DNA of 5,424 nucleotides, taken from an uncultured Clostridia bacterium (lineage in GTDB: Bacteria; Bacillota; Clostridia; Oscillospirales; Oscillospiraceae). The notes beneath the pieces were generated by a model. The model had not been told where the DNA came from. It was given only the letters and a program-made list of their open reading frames with translations, and did not search any database. Position 1 is the stretch's first letter. Each line of letters begins with the position of its first letter. Positions 1 through 4,832 of the stretch are shown here, piece by piece. The stretch spans positions 1 to 5,424 of the forward strand of contig CAMEIU010000147.1 in NCBI GenBank assembly GCA_945918815.1. The letters run 5' to 3'. A program made the position numbers and the translations under genes.

Positions 1-109
1 GGGCAATTCACCTTCAGGTGTCACGGCGAAGCCGTGACGGATGAGGTGGAAAAGGTTGCGGATTCGCTGGTAGCTCCTGCAAAACGACACATTCTCCTGC
101 ACACCTCAT
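1..109. repeat. Dispersed palindromic repeat copy (left end cut by window)
   Basis: This stretch aligns without gaps to 1396-1504 at roughly 80-85 percent identity by eye, and the two diverge abruptly after 'cacacctcat'. It contains a perfect 8-bp stem, GTCACGGC (20-27) and GCCGTGAC (31-38), with loop 'gaa', where the other copy has loop 'tcc'. A second small hairpin, cacct-tc-aggtg, precedes it. Stem conservation with a variable loop fits a REP/MITE-like element. The family is familiar from gut Clostridia genomes, where its reading frames are often annotated as spurious hypothetical proteins. The copy is incomplete because the element at 1299-1589 continues left of the matching part, beyond this window edge. 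Confidence 0.8.
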
Positions 110-499
110 GCCATATATTTGTCCCGCTGATTTTCTCCGAGCCAGTCCTTGTATTCTGATAAAAGGACCTTTCCATTAGAAGAAGCGTAGTAGTCTGGCT
201 GTGCTGCATGATCAAGCTTACCATCCTCCATAATTTCTGTCAAGTTTCCGTTCTCCCGGGCTAGCTGCAATGCTTGCAGGTCTGTGCTGGCAATTTGCGG
301 TGGTATTGTATCTGCGGTTTGGTTTCGCTGCCCATCCTGCACCGCCCTGCTTCTTCGCCGCCTCCAGCTCCTCCAGTTTCCTGAGGATCTCCGCCTGCTT
401 GGTGACGGTCACCTGTTCCGCCAGATTCCGGGCTTCGGTGTCCCACGGCAGCCGCAGGGCCGCGTCTGCCAGGGCTTCTGCCGTGCCGTTGTAACGGGC
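106..499 (-). pseudogene. Orphan toxin C-terminal cassette, frame-shifted and start-less
   Basis: Reading leftward from about 499, one frame gives a segment (ending EILRKLEELEAAKKQGGA) that matches residues about 435-478 of the 685-aa toxin at 2381-4438. 39 nucleotides are identical (338-376 against 3005-3043). Immediately past that match the plausible coding frame shifts by one base (one extra base) and runs from about 342 to a TGA at 106-108. This part is hydrophilic and plausible as protein (for example TDLQALQLARENGNL and LLSEYKDWLGENQRDKYMA) but unrelated to the toxin's nuclease. There is no in-frame ATG with a ribosome site, and upstream of the linker the DNA turns into a GC-rich palindrome. 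The function of the tip is not recognised. The likeliest reading is a silent alternative toxin tip left by recombination in the linker. A sequencing indel or a decayed second toxin gene are alternatives. Confidence 0.65.
338..376. repeat. 39-bp exact linker repeat, copy 1
   Basis: These 39 bases match 3005-3043 exactly, and weaker similarity continues to about 480. On the minus strand they encode the helical linker LEELEAAKKQGGA. The match stops at the base where the C-terminal sequences of the two genes diverge, so it marks the exchange point between tips. Confidence 0.85.
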
Positions 500-503
500 G
501 TGC

Positions 504-535
504 CGCCGTAGGAGCGGCCCCAGGCGGCCGCCCGG
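504..535. repeat. GTAGGGG-type GC-rich palindrome abutting direct repeat
   Basis: The sequence 'gtaggagcggcc' followed by 'ggccgccc' (508-519 and 526-533) forms a GC-rich hairpin. It matches the pattern of the palindrome cluster at 4597-4820, namely GTAGGGG followed by a palindromic CGGCC/GGCCG core. It lies nine bases from the boundary of the large direct repeat at 544 and 22 bases downstream of the scaffold gene stop. Confidence 0.55.
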
Positions 536-556
536 GAGACTGCGCTTTGGTGGGAA

Positions 557-1003
557 TTACCAGCCTTCGTTGAAGCCTCGGAGGAAGGCGTCTTCGGGCT
601 GGGGATCGGTGGGGCCGCCGCGGGTGACGCCGCGAACGGGGGCCCGGGCGGCGGTGGCGGCGTTCTGGCGGAGGATTCGGTTCTCCTTCCGCAGCTGCGC
701 CGCGTCGGACCGCTGGCGGCAGGCGTACTCGTTGTAGGCCTCAATGAGGCTTTTGCCGCCAACACAGGCCGCGGCCACCTCCTGGGGCAGGTCCTGGCCC
801 CGCAGCTCCGGCCTGGCGGCGTACAGGGCCTGGACCTCTCCGGCATAGTCCCGGGCGGCCGGTGTCTGGACCGGTTCGGCCTCAGGGGCCCCTTCCTCGG
901 AAACTGCCTCCGCAGGCTCCGCCTGCGCTTCCTCCGCCGCGTCCTCCTCCGGCAGAATGGCTTCCTCGTTCTCGTAGGGCAGTTGGTTGTTCAGTTCTTC
1001 CAT
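557..1003 (-). CDS. Probable phage capsid scaffold-like acidic protein, copy 1
   Basis: This encodes a 148-residue acidic protein. Residues 1-45 are rich in Glu, Ala and Pro. Residues 50-90 form a helical segment (DYAGEVQALYAARPELRGQD), residues 88-118 a charged, probably coiled-coil helix (RQRSDAAQLRKENRILRQN), and the tail is Gly/Pro-rich, ending PEDAFLRGFNEGW. Small size, an acidic N-terminus, a coiled coil and a short conserved 'FLxGFN' type tail are what I know from scaffold-like proteins encoded between portal and major capsid genes in Clostridia prophages. No homology search was possible. The ATG at 1003 was chosen because AAGGAG lies 8 nt upstream; the frame extends to 1078 but without a ribosome site there. 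Coding GC is very high compared with the toxin. No capsid gene follows; a broken toxin tip does. An identical copy lies at 4833-5279. Confidence 0.7.
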   Translation of the reverse strand: MEELNNQLPYENEEAILPEEDAAEEAQAEPAEAVSEEGAPEAEPVQTPAARDYAGEVQALYAARPELRGQDLPQEVAAACVGGKSLIEAYNEYACRQRSDAAQLRKENRILRQNAATAARAPVRGVTRGGPTDPQPEDAFLRGFNEGW

Positions 1004-1011
1004 GATGCGTT

Positions 1012-1018
1012 CTCCTTT
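1012..1018 (-). promoter_or_regulatory. Ribosome binding site of scaffold-like gene, copy 1
   Basis: The minus strand reads AAAGGAG here, 8 nt before the ATG at 1003. It decides the start, because the open frame continues upstream into MITE sequence to 1078 with no comparable site. Confidence 0.8.
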
Positions 1019-1054
1019 CAAAGATGAGTTTGCGTTTTTAGACAAATTGGGATT

Positions 1055-1298
1055 ATGACTATCGGTTTTAATAAGCATGTGGATTTTTATGACGGGTTCC
1101 GTCCTGCACTGTCATTGCGAGGAGCGAAGCGACGTGGCAATCCGCATCCCAAACGTTGCGATTTTCCGAGCGTTTCCGTGAAAACGACCCGTGTAAAGGG
1201 AAACGGATTGCCGCGCCAGTGTGCGCACTGGCTCGCAATGACAGCGTTTTTGGAACACTTGCAAGAAATTTGCTGTTGCTTACTAAAACCGATAGTCA
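1055..1298. mobile_element. MITE-like element with 22-bp TIRs, nested palindromes
   Basis: Terminal inverted repeats lie at 1056-1077 (starting tgactatcggtttta) and 1277-1298, with 21 of 22 positions matching. Immediately outside is an 11-bp direct repeat, aaattgggatt, at 1044-1054 and 1299-1309, which looks like a target-site duplication. Inside are further inverted pairs: ctgtcattgcga at 1109-1120 with tcgcaatgacag at 1233-1244, and ggcaatccg at 1136-1144 with cggattgcc at 1204-1212. There is also a local hairpin GCCAGTG/CACTGGC at 1215-1232. It is about 244 bp and has no convincing coding sequence. The 'tgtcattgcga...ggcaatcc' core is a widespread bacterial dispersed palindrome. I class it as a non-autonomous element that folds into a long cruciform. 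The first 94 bp recur in copy 2 of the direct repeat, from 5331 to the window end. Confidence 0.75.
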
Positions 1299-1589
1299 AA
1301 ATTGGGATTTGCCGAGGTGAGAGCACTGGCGCGGGAGCGCCACAAAAGCCTTCCCCTTGAGGGGACGCCCCAGGGCGGCCTCTCTTGCCCCTTCGGGGCA
1401 ATTCACCTTCAGGTGTCACGGCTCCGCCGTGACGGATGAGGTGGAAAAGGGCTGCGAATTCGCCGGAAGTTCCTGCAAATCGCACATTTTTCTGCACACC
1501 TCATCAGTCAGCCTACGGCTGACAGCTTCCCCTCAAGGGGAAGCCTTAGGCGCTCCCGCGCCAGTGCAACACCTCTACAAATCCCAATT
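1299..1589. mobile_element. Second MITE-like element with about 65-bp inverted arms
   Basis: The left arm at 1299-1366 and the right arm at 1528-1589 are imperfect inverted copies. Both outer ends carry aattgggattt, and both arms include gcactggcgcgggagcgcc and cttccccttgagggga, with a few substitutions and small gaps. The interior holds three stacked hairpins: TTGCCCC-ttc-GGGGCAA (1385-1401), cacct-tc-aggtg (1404-1415) and GTCACGGC-tcc-GCCGTGAC (1415-1433). The part from 1396 to 1504 recurs at 1-109. There is no plausible gene. Reading frames crossing it (for example on the minus strand from 1497) translate the palindromes and are spurious. It ends five bases before the stop codon of the coding fragment at 1594-1827. 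Confidence 0.75.
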
Positions 1590-1593
1590 CTTT

Positions 1594-1827
1594 TTACATA
1601 CTTCCTTTTTTCAAAATTGCCTTTTGGGCGGTTTTGGGCAGGTTTTGGTAGGCGGTTTGAACGCTGACGGGCTGCTGGGACAGAATTTTGTCCTCGCTGA
1701 GGGGGCCGCCCATGGAGGGCAGGGCCTTTTCCGCCGTCTGGGTCTGCCCCTGGCCCATCTCCTGCCGGGCCTTTTTCAGCTCCTCCACCAGCTCCGCCTT
1801 GCGGGGGATCAGCTTGTCCGCCTCCAT
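1594..1827 (-). pseudogene. 3' fragment of phage structural gene, possibly portal
   Basis: This is a 77-residue reading frame, starting MEADKLIPRKAELVEELKKA and ending KTAQKAILKKGSM. The first half is a charged helix and the rest is Gln/Pro-rich, with normal-looking composition. There is no ribosome site before the ATG: the upstream bases are the tail of the terminator hairpin at 1838-1874, and the open frame runs back only to a stop at 1900-1902. It is therefore better read as the C-terminal end of a gene whose 5' part is gone. The portal suggestion rests mainly on position. The next gene in reading direction is scaffold-like, and removing the two palindromic elements between them would leave only about 44 nt, as in a phage head operon. 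The family itself is not recognised with certainty. Confidence 0.4.
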
Positions 1828-1837
1828 ACAGCAAAAT

Positions 1838-1874
1838 CGGGCCTGCTGTCCGCATTTTGCAGACAGCAGGCCCG
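1838..1874 (-). terminator. Terminator-like hairpin after SUKH immunity gene
   Basis: CGGGCCTGCTGTC (1838-1850) pairs perfectly with GACAGCAGGCCCG (1862-1874), a 13-bp GC-rich stem. Three more pairs close the loop (1852-1854 with 1858-1860). On the minus strand it starts 55 nt after the immunity gene stop and is followed by GATTTTGC, a modest U-tract. It probably ends the toxin-immunity transcript and insulates the coding fragment downstream. Confidence 0.75.
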
Positions 1875-1929
1875 GTTGGCCATTTACGCTATATTTCGTT
1901 CAGTCCCACGCCGCCCTCACGGTCAGAAG

Positions 1930-2358
1930 TTACTCGTCCTCGTCTTCGTGCAGTCCGTCCAGGAACGCCTGGAAGCTGGGGGCTGCGTGCTCTACTTCCA
2001 GGGTTTCGTGGTCAATGTACACCACTGAATCGTCCTTCCGGTCCAGGCAAAGGAAATCGCCAAACGGTGTGTCCGCAAAGGGAATATAGCCGCGCAGGAC
2101 TTCGGCTGTCTCCGCATCCAATTCCATCAGATCCCAAATAGACCCGGCTTCATGGTCGGGCACAGCCGACAAAATCCGGTTGATGCCGTACCCTTTGTTC
2201 TCCTGTGTATCGAACCCATCCGGCTGTACCCACGCACCGCCATGGTCCCGAATACACTGCCTGCAATCCGCAGGGAAGCGGTATCCCACTGCTTGTTCAA
2301 ACTTGTCGATAAGACTTTCGTCTTCCAGCGGCGTGCTGGGACCCCATTCCAAATTCAT
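1930..2358 (-). CDS. SUKH (SMI1/KNR4, YobK-like) immunity protein
   Basis: This encodes a 142-residue cytoplasmic acidic protein. Family signatures are visible in order: an N-terminal helix LIDKFEQAVGYRFPAD (about 16-31) running into the 'P-x-D/E-y...GG' segment CRQCIRDHGGAW (32-43); then IPFADTPFGDFLCLD (92-106); then VVYIDHETLEVE (112-123); and a final helix SFQAFLDGL followed by an EDEDE tail. The spacing and full domain length match single-domain SUKH proteins such as Bacillus YobK. SUKH proteins are immunity proteins that bind and block the nuclease domain of a cognate toxin encoded just upstream. The start at 2358 is set by AGGGGAGG 7 nt upstream; a longer frame back to 2442 overlaps the toxin gene and lacks such a site. 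Only 22 nt separate it from the toxin stop, so the two are co-transcribed. The partner assignment is inferred from position. Confidence 0.9.
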   Translation of the reverse strand: MNLEWGPSTPLEDESLIDKFEQAVGYRFPADCRQCIRDHGGAWVQPDGFDTQENKGYGINRILSAVPDHEAGSIWDLMELDAETAEVLRGYIPFADTPFGDFLCLDRKDDSVVYIDHETLEVEHAAPSFQAFLDGLHEDEDE

Positions 2359-2365
2359 GATTATT

Positions 2366-2373
2366 CCTCCCCT
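2366..2373 (-). promoter_or_regulatory. Ribosome binding site of SUKH immunity gene
   Basis: The minus strand reads AGGGGAGG, 7 nt before the ATG at 2358. It decides the start against the longer frame beginning at 2442. Its strength fits high expression of an immunity protein. The A/T-rich stretch just upstream (TATTATAAGG) could also hold a weak internal -10 box, but no -35 is convincing. Confidence 0.8.
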
Positions 2374-2380
2374 TATAATA

Positions 2381-4438
2381 TTATTTGTACATTGATCCGC
2401 CGCCCCATATATAACGGCCTCCGGTATGGGCGGTCCTTTCATGAATCTTTCTATCTACGAGTTGCATTTCCCCAGCCACAACATTATGGTGCCAAACATA
2501 ACCGCTGGGTGTGATCCCTCTGCGCAGATCGTTCAGCTGTGCTTCACTGAAAAGATCGCGAAGCTGTGGATTTTTCGTGACCTCGCGATAGGTTTCCAGA
2601 TTACACGTTCTGAACTGTTTTTTGTTTGATGCGAAATATAGCTCCTCCGAAAGCTGCACTGTGTAAAGGCTCTCAAACTTCGGCGCGACAATTTCATAGA
2701 GCTTTCCGTTCATCTCTATCTGATAGCGTTCAAACGGCACGCCGGTCGCTTCGTGCGTCATGCCCTCCAGTTTCATATTACGGGATTTCAGCGTCTCTAT
2801 GTAGGTTGAAACCAGCGAATCAATTTTATCACTGGCTCCGGCAGATGTCAATTCTGCATAGTCTGTCTGCACCGCCTCCGACAGCCGTCCCAGGGTCTCG
2901 CTGTCAAGCCGGTCGGAGAGCCGGCCTTGCTCCAGGGCCTCCAGTTCCCGCTCCAGGCGGCCGATGGTTCTGGTGAATTCCAATAGTTGCTCCGAGGTTT
3001 GGATTGCACCGCCCTGCTTCTTCGCCGCCTCCAGCTCCTCCAGCTTCCCCAGAATCTCCGCCTGCCGGGCAACGTTCGCCTGGTCCGCCAAGCTTCTGGC
3101 TTCCGTTCCTTCCGGCATTGCTAAGGCTGCACGGACCGTGTCCTCGCCGAGGTCGCCCGCTCTGAGATTTTCACCGGAGACGGCCCACTTCAAGCGCTTG
3201 CGCTCCCAGGCGTTCCGCAGCCGGGTTGCCGCCGCGTCTGTCAGAAGCTGTTCGCCGCCCAGCACCGCAGCCGTCACCATATCCGAAGCCGCGTTCATTG
3301 CCGCAACTTTTGGATTGAGTACGGCATTTTCGTCAGTCGTGGAAAAGTAGGGCTTGTCCTTGTCGTAAACCGCCTTGTCAACCACGTTGTCCAGCGTGTC
3401 CTGTGTGAAACCTTCCACGCCTTCCTCCTCTGCCGAGAAAAGCAGTTTCCGTACTTTTTCTCCGGCGGAGAGTACGCCGCTCCGAGCTCGCTGGGGCAGA
3501 GTTTCTGTTCCGCTTTTGGAATCCACTGCGGCTTTGACCGGTGCGGAAAGTACCGCGGAAGTCATCGCTTCGCTCTCCGTAGCCCCGTTGGCGATGGCCT
3601 GGTCATATTTTGGGCCGAGATATTTCACCACATTGGCCCAATAGATCGGGTCCTTTGCCATGCTGGACAATGCTCGGTATGTTGTTTCCGCCAGGCCGGA
3701 TGTAGGCGGCCCCAGCTGCGGTACGACGGAACCGCCACCGGACAGCAATGCTAAGACTGCAATCGGAATCGCCGCAATGAGATCAGAACCGTAGTTGACG
3801 GCGAGATTGGCCGCTTTGTTGTCCTTTGTCTGTTCATTCAGGTAGGTCCCAATTTTTTCGGTTGTGTTGTGGGTGTAATCGTTCAATTTTCCGACGGCGT
3901 CTGTGATTGGCTTTAGAAGCTGGCCAAAGAACGTACCTTCCGATTCTTCTCCGAATAGTGCGCCCTCCAAGCGGGACGGCAGGTTTGCGAGAAAATCAAG
4001 AGTTGAAGTCGCAACGCTGTTTGCTTTTCCGGCACCGTAGCCCACTGTATCAAAGACCATGCTTCCGATGGACGGCTTATTGCTGTTTGGTACCGGATGA
4101 TTATGGAAGACCGTTTGATCCTCACTGTTCTGTTGCTTCTCTTGATACTGCCGCTGGGCAAAGGCGCGTTTTTCCAGGGGCTGCGGTATACCTGACGGAG
4201 TATCATCTGTTCTGTCCGACTGCCTTTGAGAGGAAGCAAATCGATTTTTGTCTGCCGCGGTTGGGATCCCGGCATGTGTCCCTGGCTGCGCTGCTTTCAC
4301 GCTGTTTCCGGTTGTTGAATAACCGGAGGCTGTGTTTCCGGTTTGTGATTGTGCGGTTTGGTTGGTTGTTCCCGCTTTTTTTCGCTTGATTCCGCCTCCG
4401 CCGTCGGTCATGGCGACGGATTTTGTTAAATTCGGCAT
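2381..4438 (-). CDS. Polymorphic toxin: phage virion-like N-terminus, WHH nuclease tip
   Basis: This encodes 685 residues. Residues 1-125 are disordered (Gly, Ser, Thr, Gln, Asn). Residues 126-400 hold a domain with a hydrophobic stretch at about 218-240 (DLIAAIPIAVLALL), then DPIYWANVVKYLGPKYDQA (263-281), a helix with EEEGVEGF (337-344), and FSTTDENAVLNPK (365-377). I associate this pattern with large virion proteins of gut Clostridia phages. A charged, partly coiled-coil region covers about 400-535 (EILGKLEELEAAKKQGG). The C-terminal 130 residues are an HNH/Endonuclease VII-fold nuclease of the WHH class, as in LXG toxins such as YobL. Its signatures are GVPFERYQIEMNGKLYE (566-582), GYVWHH (646-651), MQLVD (658-662), H666, and HTGG (671-674) followed by IWGGG. 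No signal peptide or LXG/PAAR/Rhs domain is visible. GGAGGAG lies 4 nt before the ATG. The SUKH immunity gene follows after 22 nt. DNA-cutting activity and the phage link are inferred. Confidence 0.8.
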   Translation of the reverse strand: MPNLTKSVAMTDGGGGIKRKKAGTTNQTAQSQTGNTASGYSTTGNSVKAAQPGTHAGIPTAADKNRFASSQRQSDRTDDTPSGIPQPLEKRAFAQRQYQEKQQNSEDQTVFHNHPVPNSNKPSIGSMVFDTVGYGAGKANSVATSTLDFLANLPSRLEGALFGEESEGTFFGQLLKPITDAVGKLNDYTHNTTEKIGTYLNEQTKDNKAANLAVNYGSDLIAAIPIAVLALLSGGGSVVPQLGPPTSGLAETTYRALSSMAKDPIYWANVVKYLGPKYDQAIANGATESEAMTSAVLSAPVKAAVDSKSGTETLPQRARSGVLSAGEKVRKLLFSAEEEGVEGFTQDTLDNVVDKAVYDKDKPYFSTTDENAVLNPKVAAMNAASDMVTAAVLGGEQLLTDAAATRLRNAWERKRLKWAVSGENLRAGDLGEDTVRAALAMPEGTEARSLADQANVARQAEILGKLEELEAAKKQGGAIQTSEQLLEFTRTIGRLERELEALEQGRLSDRLDSETLGRLSEAVQTDYAELTSAGASDKIDSLVSTYIETLKSRNMKLEGMTHEATGVPFERYQIEMNGKLYEIVAPKFESLYTVQLSEELYFASNKKQFRTCNLETYREVTKNPQLRDLFSEAQLNDLRRGITPSGYVWHHNVVAGEMQLVDRKIHERTAHTGGRYIWGGGSMYK
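3005..3043. repeat. 39-bp exact linker repeat, copy 2 (inside toxin gene)
   Basis: This is identical to 338-376 and encodes toxin residues about 466-478 (LEELEAAKKQGGA). It marks the 5' side of the toxin's variable region: beyond it (toward lower coordinates) the toxin and the orphan remnant share nothing. Confidence 0.85.
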
Positions 4439-4442
4439 GTTT

Positions 4443-4449
4443 CTCCTCC
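4443..4449 (-). promoter_or_regulatory. Ribosome binding site of the toxin gene
   Basis: The minus strand reads GGAGGAG, 4 nt before the ATG at 4438. A second GAGGAGG lies just upstream at 4454-4460. There is no upstream in-frame start codon, so 4438 is the only sensible start. Confidence 0.7.
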
Positions 4450-4468
4450 ATTTCCTCCTCTGAATCCG

Positions 4469-4495
4469 AAAGGGCAGGCCGGCGGCCTGCCCTTT
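4469..4495. terminator. Strong perfect hairpin in toxin leader
   Basis: AAAGGGCAGGCC (4469-4480) pairs perfectly with GGCCTGCCCTTT (4484-4495) around a 3-nt loop. On the plus strand it is followed by TTTCATC, and on the minus strand by CGG, so the U-tract is short either way. It lies 30 nt upstream of the toxin ATG, close to the ribosome sites. It could terminate read-through from the scaffold-like gene, attenuate toxin expression, or stabilise the transcript 5' end. The sequence alone does not decide. Confidence 0.5.
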
Positions 4496-4832
4496 TCATC
4501 TGAAATTTTTGTAATCATGTCCGGTCCTTGTAGGCGCAAAGTTTCCCTGTAGAGCAAGGCCGCCGGTAGGGGGCTGAATCCTGGAACCGGCTGTCAGACG
4601 GGCGGCCGCAAGGGCCGCCCCTACGGACATGTCTGTAAGGTTCCGCCGTAGGGACGGCTATCAGCCGCCCGTTTGCTGCTTGGTTCCAAGACGCAGCTGC
4701 CTACTGCGGGACGCATATATGCGTCCCCTACAGAATTCTTCCCATCGTTCTCTGTCGGGGCGGCCCCACGTGGCCGCCCGAAACATGGTCCCGGCGGACG
4801 GCCAATGGCCGCCCCTACAGCTTTGGTGGGAA
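4496..4832. other. Gene-free interval with palindrome cluster
   Basis: No plausible gene lies here. Reading frames across it are translations of GC-rich palindromes or shadows of the scaffold-like gene. The right-hand two thirds are filled by the repeat cluster annotated separately. The left part (4496-4596) is ordinary leader sequence for the toxin, and I could not identify a convincing promoter in it. Confidence 0.6.
4597..4820. repeat. Cluster of five GTAGGGG-type palindromes
   Basis: Five GC-rich palindromes occur in a row: GGGCGGCC/GGCCGCCC at 4600-4620; CGGCT/AGCCG flanked by GGG/CCC at 4651-4670; a perfect 20-bp palindrome with core GCATATATGC at 4708-4727; GGGCGGCC/GGCCGCCC at 4758-4779; and CGGCC/GGCCG at 4799-4811. 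Three end in 'cccctac' followed by 'ag' or 'gg', and one begins with 'gtaggg' in the opposite sense. The minus-strand unit is therefore GTAGGGG plus a palindrome with a changing loop. Dispersed palindromes of this type are common in Firmicutes. The cluster ends exactly where the large direct repeat begins. Confidence 0.75.

Larger units (their letters stand above)
544..1148. repeat. Large direct repeat, copy 1 (at least 605 bp)
   Basis: Every base compared between 544-1148 and 4820-5424 is identical (offset 4276), including synonymous positions in the scaffold gene and the non-coding MITE arm. The left boundary is sharp: the bases before 544 and 4820 differ. The right boundary is not seen because copy 2 runs off the window. 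Such identity implies a recent duplication, ongoing gene conversion, or an assembly duplication. The copies are in direct orientation and bracket the toxin-immunity unit. Confidence 0.95.

Noticed and set aside
409..846. A minus-strand Pro/Arg-rich frame over the scaffold-like gene and palindrome
   Set aside because: It overlaps the better-supported scaffold-like frame, has biased Pro/Arg composition and no ribosome site. Its copy at 4661-5122 is likewise a shadow.
1087..1497. A 136-codon minus-strand frame through both MITE-like elements
   Set aside because: Its protein is a translation of inverted repeats and hairpins. Such frames are commonly but wrongly annotated in genomes carrying these repeats.
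1357..2028. A long plus-strand frame from the repeat into the immunity gene
   Set aside because: It is antisense to the SUKH gene and the coding fragment, begins in a palindromic element and lacks a ribosome site.
4203..4499. A minus-strand frame with an ATG at 4451, ahead of the toxin start, considered as a leader peptide or overlapping gene
   Set aside because: The frame is basic and low-complexity, and the Shine-Dalgarno-like GAGGAGG ends only two bases from its ATG. The toxin frame has the recognisable domains.
4500..4596. Minus-strand promoter for the toxin (a TTGCGC box and GATTAC spaced 17 nt)
   Set aside because: The -10 box matches only about three of six consensus positions, too weak to report as a feature.
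4597..4820. Possible CRISPR array
   Set aside because: The palindromes differ in core sequence and spacing, with no constant repeat and no regular spacer length.
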